Shown: positions 20,110 through 28,639, counted from the first letter of the stretch. The stretch: DNA of 64,000 nucleotides from CAXBNB01 sp040151475 (GCF_040151475.1 NZ_JBDKWG010000147.1:131484-195483); one strand, 5' to 3'. A program made the numbers and translations. The notes: generated from the letters alone by a model not told the origin.

Positions 20110-20802
20110 TTAAGTATGAAATACATCTTTTAGAACTGTAGCAGACTTTATCTCTCCAAAACTTTCAATATGCAACCGATAATAATTGATCAGTAAATCT
20201 AAAAGGTATCGTCTGGTTTTGTTATCCATTTTAAATTCATGACTATAAGGTAGATCCCTCAATAATATCCCCTGCCCGGCTGCAAAACTTAATTCTTTAT
20301 GCGTAGTGTTTTCTTCATCGAGTAAATTATGAGCAGACCTGATGCTAAACCCAAGATAAGAAGATGCTTTGATCATCAGTTGTAGATGAAAACTCTGGTA
20401 ATTACTCGTCAACCGATCCAGTTCTTTGATAGATTCAAAGAAAAACGAAAACTGTCCGTCATGATCTTGTTCTTCTTCACTCAATATTTTAGAAAACCAT
20501 TCAGAAACAAAAATGATTATAGCCGATTTTTTAATGTCAAATGGAATGGTCTTAAATGGAAAAGCGGATCGATATTCAGATAACCTGTTGATTCCTCCAT
20601 TTTGGCTTTTTTTTCGGTAAACAACTAACTCCAGCAGTGAAAGAGGCTGAAGAAGAGCCAGGCTTTTCTTTGATGCCTTGCTCCGTATGCTATTGATGAT
20701 ATAAGGTTGAAGCCCGAATTCTTCGGTGTATATTTTTACGATAATAGAAGTATCCCGGTATTTGATGTAGTTTATTACTATGCCACGTGTCTTGTGTAGC
20801 AT
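20110..20802 (-). CDS. recO: DNA repair protein RecO
   Basis: RecO loads RecA on SSB-coated DNA in the RecFOR pathway. The 230-residue protein has the N-terminal OB fold (MLHKTRGIVINYIKYRDTSIIVKIYTEEFGL) and a helical C-terminal part. The zinc-finger cysteines of some RecO proteins are absent here, as in many Bacteroidota. Its start overlaps the porZ stop by one base (TGATG), so translation is probably coupled. Confidence 0.9.
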   Translation of the reverse strand: MLHKTRGIVINYIKYRDTSIIVKIYTEEFGLQPYIINSIRSKASKKSLALLQPLSLLELVVYRKKSQNGGINRLSEYRSAFPFKTIPFDIKKSAIIIFVSEWFSKILSEEEQDHDGQFSFFFESIKELDRLTSNYQSFHLQLMIKASSYLGFSIRSAHNLLDEENTTHKELSFAAGQGILLRDLPYSHEFKMDNKTRRYLLDLLINYYRLHIESFGEIKSATVLKDVFHT

Positions 20803-23021
20803 CAGTTTATCACAGCAATTTTCCCTACAAAAGTTTCTTTCCCATCAGAAGAAGAACTGAAAACCAAATACACTCCGGATTCTGCCCTCACACCATTGTA
20901 GTCAGCTACATTCCACGACGTAGAGCCTCCTGCAGCATGAAGTTCTTTGACCAGCCTACCAGAAACATTGGTGATTTTAACTACAACATTACTCGCAAGC
21001 CCACTAATCCCTACCTGACCATTAAACCCCGGAAGTACTGGATTTGGAAATATTTTCACATCCTGATGAAAGGGCTTTCCCTCCGAGGCATCACTCCTAT
21101 AGGAAATTAGCCCCTTGTCAGTCGAAATAAATAGTTCACCAGTGGTTGGATGTATTTTCAAATCCAATATATTATTTGAAAGCAGGGGACTATTTTCTGT
21201 GTTAAAATTAAAAACAAGCTTATCCGCATTTTCCTCAAATAGCCATAAACCATCATTCGTTCCTATCCATTTTCTATTGCCTCCATCTATCTCTATGGCC
21301 GAAATACTTTCATTTTCAAGTAGGAAATTAGTGCCAAAAATAGGCCGGTTGATTTCTATAGAATTGTCTGATATTACGCCAAAAGAAAAAGGAAAAACAG
21401 CCAATCCACCCTCTGTCCCAATCCAAATCTCATCATCTTTAGCAAATGCAATATCGGTAACCTTAGAGGATGGCAAATTGCCATTGGAAGAGGTAATGTA
21501 TCTCGATTGTTTTGATTCCGGGTCGTATGCCAAAATACCTCCAGTGAAAGTGTTGCTCAACTGCATCCAGACATTTCCAAGATTACTTATTTTCACATCA
21601 ACAGGATATTCTGAGGCACTGACACCAAAAGAAAATGACTCCCAATTGCCCTCAATATCTAACTTAAGCAGTGGAGTATTGCTGGCATTTGCTACCCATC
21701 TATTCCCTTGATTATCTACCGCCAGCCCGGCAACCAAAATATCATTGTTCGATGAGTTATTTATTACCAACGGACTATTGGTCTCATCATATTTCAATTG
21801 ATTTTCCAGATTTAATATTCCATCACCAAACGAAGCTACCAATTTCGAATCTGATGAAACTGCTGAAATATCCTCCAACCCCGACAGATCAGATTTAGTA
21901 AAAACTTTCCAGCTACCATTCTCAAATTCAGCATAACCCAGATTGTTGTTTAGAGACTGGTAAAATGACGACATAAACCGTGGCAGAACAACCACTTTCT
22001 CTCCTACCAATTGAATTCTTCCGACAATCCCCTCAAATATCCCATTTGGAACAAATCTGGTCACTGTACCATTTTCCAAACTGGAAAGGCCATGACTATG
22101 ATCAGCATACCAGAGTGTGCCTTCAGAAGTTAAAATAGCATCCTTTGGAACATCTCCATTTTCTATCTCTATAGGAACAGCATCTCCTGAGTCATCTAAA
22201 GAATAGATACCGCCTTCCGCTATCACAATCACATTGGATTCATTCCTTCGTAATTTTATAATATCAGAATTTATATTATTGATCTCGGAATCAATCCAGG
22301 AATCTCCATCGAAAAAGAATATTTTGGTTCCATCAGTAGCCATTACCTGATCGTTAAGAATAGTTACAGAATACATTTTCACATCGGATACTAAAGAACC
22401 CTCAAACCGCTCCCAATTGTTAAAATCCTGTAGATTAATATTGGAGGCAATTTGTCCTTCCAGCATCCCAATATTAGTAGCCGCATAAATTTTGTCATCA
22501 TGAAAAGCTACGCTATTTACCTTTGTAGATTCGCCTTGATCAAGGTTTTGATAAGCCTCTGCCACTTCTCCTGATTCAGAATTGAGTACAATAATTCCAA
22601 AGTTGGTTGATAAGTAAACCAATCCATTTCTAAACGTAATGTGATTGATACTTTTACTATCGCTTATGTCTCTGTTTTTTATCGTTTTAACATTCAAAAT
22701 CTGATTGTCCTGTAGCAAATCAATATTGCCATTTTCATACCCAATAGCAAAAGTTTTTGACTCATCGTCATAGGCTATAGCAGAAACACTAATATCACTC
22801 AGCCCTTCCATTTTGGAAAGCTTATTCAAACTGTTATCCGAAAGGTCGTAATAAAAAAGGCCAAACTGATTGGCACAATAGACCTTGTCCTCCACTAATT
22901 CCACAAGGTGGGTGCGCTCATAGTTGAAATGCACACGCCAGGTTCCGATTGGAATGTTTTCTTGTGCTAATGTGATCTTCGCACTTAAAAATATGATTAA
23001 TGTTATTGCAATGTTTTTCAA
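20802..23021 (-). CDS. porZ: T9SS-associated beta-propeller protein PorZ
   Basis: PorZ is a surface component of the type IX secretion system that, in Porphyromonas, supplies anionic LPS to the sortase complex. This 739-residue protein has a signal peptide (IAITLIIFLSAKITLAQ) and the PorZ N-terminal GTWRVHFNYERTH. Many propeller blades follow, such as VTDIAFAKDDEIWIGTEGGL and NRKWIGTNDGLWLFEE. A C-terminal T9SS-type domain starts near residue 650 (VKIFPNPVLPGFNG) and ends ETFVGKIAVIN. The start is TTG 23021, immediately after the tdk stop and preceded by AAAAGGAAAAG. The run fd-tdk-porZ-recO is tightly packed. Confidence 0.88.
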   Translation of the reverse strand: MKNIAITLIIFLSAKITLAQENIPIGTWRVHFNYERTHLVELVEDKVYCANQFGLFYYDLSDNSLNKLSKMEGLSDISVSAIAYDDESKTFAIGYENGNIDLLQDNQILNVKTIKNRDISDSKSINHITFRNGLVYLSTNFGIIVLNSESGEVAEAYQNLDQGESTKVNSVAFHDDKIYAATNIGMLEGQIASNINLQDFNNWERFEGSLVSDVKMYSVTILNDQVMATDGTKIFFFDGDSWIDSEINNINSDIIKLRRNESNVIVIAEGGIYSLDDSGDAVPIEIENGDVPKDAILTSEGTLWYADHSHGLSSLENGTVTRFVPNGIFEGIVGRIQLVGEKVVVLPRFMSSFYQSLNNNLGYAEFENGSWKVFTKSDLSGLEDISAVSSDSKLVASFGDGILNLENQLKYDETNSPLVINNSSNNDILVAGLAVDNQGNRWVANASNTPLLKLDIEGNWESFSFGVSASEYPVDVKISNLGNVWMQLSNTFTGGILAYDPESKQSRYITSSNGNLPSSKVTDIAFAKDDEIWIGTEGGLAVFPFSFGVISDNSIEINRPIFGTNFLLENESISAIEIDGGNRKWIGTNDGLWLFEENADKLVFNFNTENSPLLSNNILDLKIHPTTGELFISTDKGLISYRSDASEGKPFHQDVKIFPNPVLPGFNGQVGISGLASNVVVKITNVSGRLVKELHAAGGSTSWNVADYNGVRAESGVYLVFSSSSDGKETFVGKIAVIN

Positions 23022-23618
23022 CTACTTTTCCTTTTGATAATCTTGATAAAAACAATTTCTGCATCGGGCTTCATAAGTTTCTCTCTCACCCAACATCACT
23101 TTTTCATCCGAATTTAGAAGCCTGTGGGAATAAGAAGCCACACCACCACATTTCATACAAATGGCATGCACTTTGGTCACAAACTCTGCAATACTCATCA
23201 ATGCCGGCATAGCCCCAAACGGCTCCCCCTTAAAATCCATATCCAACCCGGCAACAATTACCCTTTTGCCTTTATTTGCAAGTTTTCTTGTTACACTTAC
23301 TATCTCCTGATCAAAAAATTGAGCTTCATCTATGCCTACCACATCGCTATTTCCTGCTAATAGCAATATATCATTGGCAAATTGCACGGGTGTTGACCTG
23401 ATAGAGTTTTCGTTGTGAGACACCACTTCAGTCTGGTGGTAGCGTGTATCTACTGCCGGTTTAAATATTTCAACCTTTTGTCTGGCTATTAAAGCCCTGT
23501 TCATTCTCCGAATGAGTTCCTCTGTTTTTCCTGAAAACATTGATCCACATATTACCTCTATCCAACCTGTCGGTTCATTCTTTGCTTTAAACTTGACAAT
23601 ATGCGGTTCTATAAACAT
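23022..23618 (-). CDS. tdk: Thymidine kinase
   Basis: This type II thymidine kinase salvages thymidine with ATP. Key features in the 198 residues are the P-loop GSMFSGKTEELIRR near residue 26, the catalytic DEAQFF near 96, and the zinc-binding cysteine pairs CMKC and CRNC. It sits 2 nt after the ferredoxin stop and directly abuts porZ. Confidence 0.95.
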   Translation of the reverse strand: MFIEPHIVKFKAKNEPTGWIEVICGSMFSGKTEELIRRMNRALIARQKVEIFKPAVDTRYHQTEVVSHNENSIRSTPVQFANDILLLAGNSDVVGIDEAQFFDQEIVSVTRKLANKGKRVIVAGLDMDFKGEPFGAMPALMSIAEFVTKVHAICMKCGGVASYSHRLLNSDEKVMLGERETYEARCRNCFYQDYQKEK

Positions 23619-23620
23619 AG

Positions 23621-23944
23621 TTAATCAGAATAGCTTATGTGCATGAATTTGTTGGACGAATCTACTTTGATGATTACATCTCCCAAAACATGGCATTGAC
23701 AAGCCAGCCGCTCATTTTCTTTGAGTCTTCCGGAATCAATGTATTTATCCTCGCAGGTGGTTATTGGAGATACATTTTCTATACCATCCAAAAATATTGC
23801 TTTGCAGGTAGTGCACCTTCCTTTACCTCCACAGGCATACATCCAATCTACATTATTTTCATGAATGATATCAAGAAGCAATTTTTCATCGTTTTCACTT
23901 AAAATTTCCTTCTTATTGAGGTTTTCTATGACGATTTTCGGCAT
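23621..23944 (-). CDS. 2Fe-2S ferredoxin
   Basis: This 107-residue protein has the plant-type ferredoxin cluster pattern: C38-x5-C44-x2-C47 in YACGGKGRCTTCKA and C82 in RLACQCHV. It is a cytoplasmic electron carrier; the partner is unknown. It is the first gene of the run with tdk, porZ and recO and is divergent from the acidic protein gene, the two start codons being only 31 bp apart. Confidence 0.9.
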   Translation of the reverse strand: MPKIVIENLNKKEILSENDEKLLLDIIHENNVDWMYACGGKGRCTTCKAIFLDGIENVSPITTCEDKYIDSGRLKENERLACQCHVLGDVIIKVDSSNKFMHISYSD

Positions 23945-23975
23945 ATTTTATAACTTTACAAAACAAGCAAATATT

Positions 23976-25223
23976 ATGACTGGCAACAAATTAAATCAAA
24001 AGGCAGCAGAAAGTTATAGCAAATCATTTTCTTCAATAATCCTCGAGAAACATTTCCCTACAAGCAACGCAATTACCGGCCAGCAAATATTGGACATTAC
24101 TCCTGTAAAGCAAGTCAATTTTTATATATTAAAGGTCTTGTTTCTTCAGTGGCAGGAAGAAACAAAAAAATTTCAAAGCCCTTTTTTCGACTATTCAAAA
24201 CCCGAAGTTAAAGATGGATTGAAAAGCCTTATCAATACGCTTTCAAAAAATATTTTGATAAAGAAAGAACCATTCAGGCCTCTATTGGAGAAAGCTGTTT
24301 TGGATACGATTACTTTGATGTACAATCCGACAGAGTTTTTTATCACAGAATTTTCTAACCTGCCGAATGTAACCAGAATTCAGGGTTTCAAAGGGCTGTC
24401 TAAATATATTAAGCTAAGAAAAAATATCTACAATAAAATAGTAGAGAAGCTTGATAATGATGGCAATCAGGTAATAACTAATGATGAAATAAAAACCCTG
24501 GTACAATTTGTTGTCAGCCAACAAACGCCAGACAATGATGATATTTCCGGAGAAGCCGATTTGTTTTCTTCCATACTTCCTCTGGATGTATTTGAAAAAG
24601 TGAAAGAAGAAGAACCAGTTGTAGAAATCATTGATGAACCAATAGCTGAAGAAGAGATTTTGATTAAGGTAGAAGAGGAAGAAGATACCGAAGAGGTTGG
24701 AGAAATAATAATAGAAGAGGAGGAGCTTGATGAAATAAATCAAGACACCAGCGATCATGATGGAGGAATTTTGATAGAAAAAGACGACCATGAAGAGGTC
24801 GAAGAAGAAGAGAACATGGATGAGGAGTTTTCTCCAATAGTAGAAGTGAAAACCGCTCCAGCCCCCATCATAGCTGAAAAACCAACCACCGTAAACGAAA
24901 AATTTACTGAGGAAAAGCATACCATCAACGAAAAATTTGAAAACAACAAACCAAAATCTTCAATTGCGGAAGTTCATGAAACAGAGAAAATTTCTGAGAT
25001 ACAGAAGAGCATTAGCGTAAATCAACGCTACATGTTTTTGAATGATCTTTTCAATGGTGATTCCAGTGAGTATTCTAAAGCACTGGAGGAAGTAGAAAAA
25101 AGCAATTCATTTGACGAATCAGTGGAACTTTTGGTACAGAACTATTCTAAAAAATACGAATGGGACATGAACTCTGATGAGGTTAAAGAGCTTTTAAAAG
25201 TGATCTTTAAGCGGTTTAGGTGA
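23976..25223 (+). CDS. Acidic protein of unknown function
   Basis: I do not recognise a named family in this 415-residue protein. Residues 1-190 look globular and helical (DITPVKQVNFYILKVLFLQWQEE, NPTEFFITEFSNLPNV). Residues ~200-350 are an extremely acidic low-complexity linker rich in Glu, Asp and Ile with repeats such as VEEEEDTEEVGE. The last ~55 residues are again helical and conserved-looking (NQRYMFLNDLFNGDSSEYSKALEEVE). The tail motif resembles C-termini of other Bacteroidota proteins of unknown role. There is no signal peptide or membrane segment. ATG 23976 is chosen since the longer frame overlaps the divergent ferredoxin gene. Confidence 0.75.
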   Translation: MTGNKLNQKAAESYSKSFSSIILEKHFPTSNAITGQQILDITPVKQVNFYILKVLFLQWQEETKKFQSPFFDYSKPEVKDGLKSLINTLSKNILIKKEPFRPLLEKAVLDTITLMYNPTEFFITEFSNLPNVTRIQGFKGLSKYIKLRKNIYNKIVEKLDNDGNQVITNDEIKTLVQFVVSQQTPDNDDISGEADLFSSILPLDVFEKVKEEEPVVEIIDEPIAEEEILIKVEEEEDTEEVGEIIIEEEELDEINQDTSDHDGGILIEKDDHEEVEEEENMDEEFSPIVEVKTAPAPIIAEKPTTVNEKFTEEKHTINEKFENNKPKSSIAEVHETEKISEIQKSISVNQRYMFLNDLFNGDSSEYSKALEEVEKSNSFDESVELLVQNYSKKYEWDMNSDEVKELLKVIFKRFR

Positions 25224-25226
25224 GTT

Positions 25227-25258
25227 TTTGGTATGAGAGCTAATTTATCCTAGCTTTG
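25227..25258 (+). promoter_or_regulatory. Promoter of the riboswitch-cysH unit
   Basis: TTTG at 25227-25230 and TAGCTTTG at 25251-25258 are separated by 20 bp, an exact match to the Bacteroidetes -33/-7 consensus. Transcription would start near 25265, about 16 nt before the riboswitch aptamer. Confidence 0.75.
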
Positions 25259-25280
25259 CGACTCGTTCTTTAATATGATA

Positions 25281-25385
25281 ACTTATCAAGAAAGGTGGAG
25301 GGAATGGCCCTTTGAAGCCTTAGCAACCTTTCCTTTTATGGAAAAACGGTGCTAAATCCTGTCCCAAAAATGGGAACAGATAAGT
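25281..25385 (+). promoter_or_regulatory. SAM-I (S box) riboswitch aptamer
   Basis: P1 is formed by ACTTATC (25281-25287) and GATAAGT (25379-25385). Conserved SAM-I core elements follow in order: GGTGGAGGGAATGGCCC, TTTGAAGCC, TTAGCAACC, then GGTGCTAAATCCTG, and a P4 hairpin GTCCC-AAAAAT-GGGAAC. The 3' strand of P1 overlaps an antiterminator, so the aptamer should turn transcription off when S-adenosylmethionine is abundant. Confidence 0.93.
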
Positions 25386-25415
25386 CCAAGGACATTTTGT
25401 CAAACCGATATAAAT

Positions 25416-25447
25416 GCCTCTTTCGACTTATCGACAGGGGCTTTTTT
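25416..25447 (+). terminator. Riboswitch expression platform: intrinsic terminator
   Basis: The stem is GCCTCTTTCG (25416-25425) with CGACAGGGGC (25432-25441), 9 of 10 paired, followed by six T. The alternative fold pairs GATAAGTC (25379-25386, the 3' strand of P1) perfectly with GACTTATC (25425-25432) in the loop and right arm. The two folds are mutually exclusive, as in a transcriptional OFF switch. Confidence 0.88.
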
Positions 25448-25578
25448 ATTTCTTGGTGACCTTATTCTATTGATGAACAAACCTAAAACAACATTATCTA
25501 TCAATTATTAAAAAAAAATAGACCCTAAAAGAAAATTCTTCGTAAGAAGTTCAATATTTAATGTAATTGAGAAGGAAT

Positions 25579-26298
25579 ATGGAAGCTGAAAAAACAGAAA
25601 CACAAAAGCTGACAATAGATTTGGAAAATGCTGAAACCAGAGCAAAACAGATCAGGCAATTGAATGAAAGATATCATTCGCTGACCATCGAAGAAAGAGT
25701 AACTGCTCTTTATGAAGATTTTGATCAGGCAGATGTCATGCTTACTTCGTCTTTTGCTGCTACCTCTGCCTTTTTACTCAAGGTCTTTTCTTTGGCTAAC
25801 CCCAGTCAAAAAATCTATTTTATTGACACGGGGTATCATTTTAGAGAAACATTGGAATACAAAGAAAAGCTCACAGAGCTCTATGGCCTGAATGTAGAAA
25901 GTATAAAAGCAGAAGATTGGAAACACGATTTTACCACAAAGGAAGAGACCTGGAAAAAAGATCCGGACTTCTGCTGCTCAATAAATAAAGTTGAACCTCT
26001 CAACGAAATCAAAGAAAACTACAAAATCTGGGTGTCAGGACTGATGGAATGGCAAAGCGATCACCGTTCTACACTGGATATTTTTGAAGACAGAAATGGC
26101 ATCATCAAGTTTTATCCCTTACTGGATGTAACTCAGGAAGAAAGAGAAGCTTATATAAAAGATCACAACCTTCCTTTTCATCCGCTAGTAGCCAAGGGAT
26201 ATTTTTCTATAGGCTGTGAGCACTGTACCGTACCTGGAAAAGGTCGTAGCGGCAGGTGGAACAACAGCCCGAAAACAGAATGTGGATTGCACCTGTAA
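25579..26298 (+). CDS. cysH: Phosphoadenylyl/adenylyl-sulfate reductase
   Basis: CysH reduces PAPS or APS to sulfite in assimilatory sulfate reduction. The 239-residue protein has the nucleotide-binding loop LTSSFAATSAFLLKV, the FIDTGYHFRETLEY motif, and the C-terminal ECGLHL catalytic cysteine motif. It also has CC (FCCSINKVEPL) and C-x2-C (GCEHCTVPGKGR), the ligands of a 4Fe-4S cluster found in APS-type and some PAPS enzymes, so APS is the likelier substrate. ATG 25579 follows AGAAGGA; a TTG at 25567 is less likely. It stands alone behind a SAM riboswitch, with no cysDN nearby. Confidence 0.93.
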   Translation: MEAEKTETQKLTIDLENAETRAKQIRQLNERYHSLTIEERVTALYEDFDQADVMLTSSFAATSAFLLKVFSLANPSQKIYFIDTGYHFRETLEYKEKLTELYGLNVESIKAEDWKHDFTTKEETWKKDPDFCCSINKVEPLNEIKENYKIWVSGLMEWQSDHRSTLDIFEDRNGIIKFYPLLDVTQEEREAYIKDHNLPFHPLVAKGYFSIGCEHCTVPGKGRSGRWNNSPKTECGLHL

Positions 26299-26336
26299 GT
26301 AAATCTAAGAATTGAAAGTGCTTCATTGGATAACCT

Positions 26337-26477
26337 CTAATTTGAGTTTTCAAGCACTTTCAATTCTGAAATCTTTTTCGCTTCTGCCACAGCAAGTTCA
26401 TTTTCAGTAAACTCACCATACTTTTCTTTCAATTTTCCTTTCAATATATTCCAGTTTCCTTGATCTAATAATTCCAT
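26337..26477 (-). CDS. CsbD-like stress protein
   Basis: The 46-residue product begins MELLDQGNWNILKGKLKEKY, matching the W-x-x-x-KGK-x-KEK-G segment of the CsbD family of general-stress proteins. It is shorter than typical CsbD (about 60). ATG 26477 is the conserved start; the frame continues upstream to 26534 with unrelated residues. It neighbours another small stress-type membrane protein gene. Confidence 0.7.
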   Translation of the reverse strand: MELLDQGNWNILKGKLKEKYGEFTENELAVAEAKKISELKVLENSN

Positions 26478-26552
26478 GTTTTGTTTCGTTTTTTTGATTT
26501 TCAATAATTTTCTATTTACTCCAACTCCGAGCAACGTCTTACCTCTGAAAAC

Positions 26553-26702
26553 TTAAGCAACTCCCCTGATTATTCTAAGTATAATGGCAAGAAGGGCAAT
26601 GACAAGAAGAATGTGAATAAGACCTCCTGCACTGTAACCCAAAAAGCCAACCAGCCAGAAAATGACCAATACTACTGCGAGTATATAAAGTATATTTCCC
26701 AT
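26553..26702 (-). CDS. Lmo0937-family small membrane protein
   Basis: A 49-residue frame, too short for most ORF cut-offs, reads MGNILYILAVVLVIFWLVGF in its first 20 residues, then GYSAGGLIHILLVIALLAII. It has two membrane segments split by a glycine turn, the pattern of the Lmo0937 family. Such genes are often found beside CsbD-like genes, as here. The opposite-strand frame over the same bases has no recognisable content. Confidence 0.8.
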   Translation of the reverse strand: MGNILYILAVVLVIFWLVGFLGYSAGGLIHILLVIALLAIILRIIRGVA

Positions 26703-26760
26703 GATTTTTTTGTTTTAAGAGTTAAAAATTTATTGTACTTATCAGTACCTGAAACCTGCA

Positions 26761-26800
26761 GACTTGTCAGGTTTATATCTGAAAGTAAACCTGACAGGTC
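26761..26800. repeat. Palindromic repeat, CCTGACAGG type
   Basis: Arms GACTTGTCAGGTTTA (26761-26775) and TAAACCTGACAGGTC (26786-26800) pair over 15 bp with one wobble around a 10-nt loop. The arms are themselves near-palindromes (ACCTGnCAGGT). It lies between the beta-barrel gene and the Lmo0937-like gene. It may act as a terminator, though no T tract follows; similar palindromes are dispersed in Bacteroidota. Confidence 0.6.
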
Positions 26801-26834
26801 TCTATTGCTGTTTCCTAAAAGCTTACAAAATTGA

Positions 26835-27467
26835 TTACAACCTAAACCCAAAAGTCAGCTGATACCATACGTTTTTGTAACGTGGGGTACTTGAAGTACC
26901 ATCTCCATGGTTATTTATCATATCCCACCCGACTCTGGTTCCAATTACAAAATCATTTAGGTTAAAATCTACACCTCCGATAAAACCCATGGTGTTTTTG
27001 CGGATGTTATCATTTTCAAATTCCTGCTCCTGCACCACACTACCTCCTACATTGGTAAATTCATCTTTTTGTTTTAAAAGGAAGGAATATTGTGGGCCAG
27101 CTACCAGACTAATGGCAGGAGATGGTTTCACCGAAAACATCAAAGGAATATCAATGTAATTCGTGGTACGAGTGACATCATAAGACAAGCCTTGTATGGT
27201 ACCTGTTCCCTTAAATCCCTTTCGGGAATATAAAACTTCCGGCTGAAGCCCTATAAATTTACCAATAGGGATTGTGATAAATACTCCGGTAGCCAACCCA
27301 AATCTACCATCTGCTTCAAACTCTTCACCTTGTGAGTCATATACATTAGAATAATTAGAGCCTATTTTCAACCCAAACTGTGGATTTTCACGGTGATCCA
27401 TACTTTGAGACTTTGCATCAAATACTATACAGGCTATTGCGATTATTAATATTGGTAACTTTTTCAT
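26835..27467 (-). CDS. Outer-membrane beta-barrel protein
   Basis: A signal peptide (MKKLPILIIAIACIVFDAKS) precedes a 190-residue barrel with alternating strands and glycine-rich turns, including FGLKIGSNYSNVYDSQGEEF, GLQPEVLYSRKGFKG and YIDIPLMFSVKPSP, typical of the OMP_b-brl_2/PorT-like fold. It ends VWYQLTFGFRL, with the terminal aromatic/basic pattern of OMPs. ATG 27467 gives the clean signal; an ATG at 27491 adds eight residues. Confidence 0.85.
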   Translation of the reverse strand: MKKLPILIIAIACIVFDAKSQSMDHRENPQFGLKIGSNYSNVYDSQGEEFEADGRFGLATGVFITIPIGKFIGLQPEVLYSRKGFKGTGTIQGLSYDVTRTTNYIDIPLMFSVKPSPAISLVAGPQYSFLLKQKDEFTNVGGSVVQEQEFENDNIRKNTMGFIGGVDFNLNDFVIGTRVGWDMINNHGDGTSSTPRYKNVWYQLTFGFRL

Positions 27468-27509
27468 GATTTTCTGTTTATATGTGTTCAATATTGGATT
27501 ATCTGATAA

Positions 27510-27923
27510 TTATTTATCAGAACCATCCAATGCCTCTGCAATTTCTTGTTTCACATCGTTAAACTCAGCTTCAATGTCATCCATGGTTTCATTTACATCA
27601 CTCTTAATGCTTTCCCAATTGTCTTTAGTAGCATTTTTAGCTTTGGTCAAGGAAACTTGCACATCTTTCTTTTTCTGTTTCAGGTCTTCCTGTACTTTTT
27701 CAAGATTCCTTTCAATTGGTCCTTCGTTGAGGTTTAATTTGTCTTCAATATCATCGATGGCATCATCAATATTGGTTTCCAGTTTTTCAAGCTCCTTTAC
27801 TATTTCTTCTTTTTGCTGTTTAAGATCATTGGATTGATTGCCTGAGCATGCAAACAAGAAAATAAGAGCTACTACTCCGATGGTTTTAGTGATCATATTG
27901 AGACTTCTATTATGCGCTTTCAT
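27510..27923 (-). CDS. Coiled-coil lipoprotein
   Basis: The 137-residue product has a lipobox ALIFLFACSG and then about 110 residues of heptad-patterned, Lys/Glu/Asp-rich helix with repeated 'DDIEDKL', 'DVNETMDDIEAEF' units. It is likely an envelope-anchored helical protein; function is unknown. An internal ATG at 27896 would give a shorter signal (MITKTIGVVAL). It is cotranscribed with the beta-barrel gene (42-nt gap). Confidence 0.7.
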   Translation of the reverse strand: MKAHNRSLNMITKTIGVVALIFLFACSGNQSNDLKQQKEEIVKELEKLETNIDDAIDDIEDKLNLNEGPIERNLEKVQEDLKQKKKDVQVSLTKAKNATKDNWESIKSDVNETMDDIEAEFNDVKQEIAEALDGSDK

Positions 27924-28246
27924 GTTTATATATTTTTGGTTTAACTTAATTTGTACTTACCTAATAGGAATAAACATGCCAGCAAAATAAAAGTGTGTTT
28001 ATAGTGCATATAAGCCGATATTGGAAATTCGTATTTCTCAAATTGAGAAAATACTCTCTATACTAGACGATTAAAGAGAAACACCTTCCCTGATAAATCA
28101 GATATTTAAAGAATTGAAATATACTGAGTAGAGCGGAGTATTATAAAACCAATACCCCATGTTTTCACATAGTTATACGGTAAATATTTGTTATTTTTAT
28201 GCAATACCAATTGAACCAAACGACACTACATTTAACCATAAAAATT

Positions 28247-28639
28247 ATGAGCTATTATTTCAATACAATACTTAAAGGAAAGGATTTCGATAAAGCCATT
28301 GAGCTTGTGACGATCGAATTGAAAAAGGAAGGTTTTGGAGTCTTAACGGAAATTGATGTGAAAGAAACATTGAAAAAGAAAATTGATGTTGATTTTAAGA
28401 AGTACAAGATTCTGGGTGCATGCAATCCTCATTTTGCTCATAAAGCACTCCAAAGTGAAGATAAAATAGGTGTTTTCCTTCCTTGCAACATCATTGTGGA
28501 AGAACATGAAAATGGAGATGTGGAAGTTTCCGCAGTTGATCCCATTGCTTCTATGGGAGCTGTTCAAAACGAAACTTTGGGAGGATTAGCTTTAGAAGTT
28601 CAACAAAAACTGATAAGGGTGATAGCAAACCTCAATTAA
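28247..28639 (+). CDS. DUF302 family protein
   Basis: The 130-residue protein matches DUF302: SYYFNTILKGKDFDKAIELV, a middle YKILGACNPHFAHKAL, and FLPCNIIVEEHENGDVEVSAVDP. No signal peptide is seen. Role unknown. ATG 28247 starts the conserved region; an ATG at 28199 adds 16 residues. It is divergent from the lipoprotein gene, with a 323-bp AT-rich interval in which I see no structure. Confidence 0.85.
   Translation: MSYYFNTILKGKDFDKAIELVTIELKKEGFGVLTEIDVKETLKKKIDVDFKKYKILGACNPHFAHKALQSEDKIGVFLPCNIIVEEHENGDVEVSAVDPIASMGAVQNETLGGLALEVQQKLIRVIANLN

Noticed and set aside
21115..21711. 198-codon plus-strand frame
   Set aside because: It is antisense to porZ, whose propeller repeats cover the region.
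24414..24920. 168-codon open frame on the minus strand
   Set aside because: It is antisense to the Glu/Asp-rich gene; such codons give Phe/Leu/Tyr-rich reading on the other strand with no stop by composition.
26613..26834. 73-codon plus-strand frame
   Set aside because: It overlaps the Lmo0937-like gene and the palindromic repeat; the minus-strand product is a recognisable small membrane protein.
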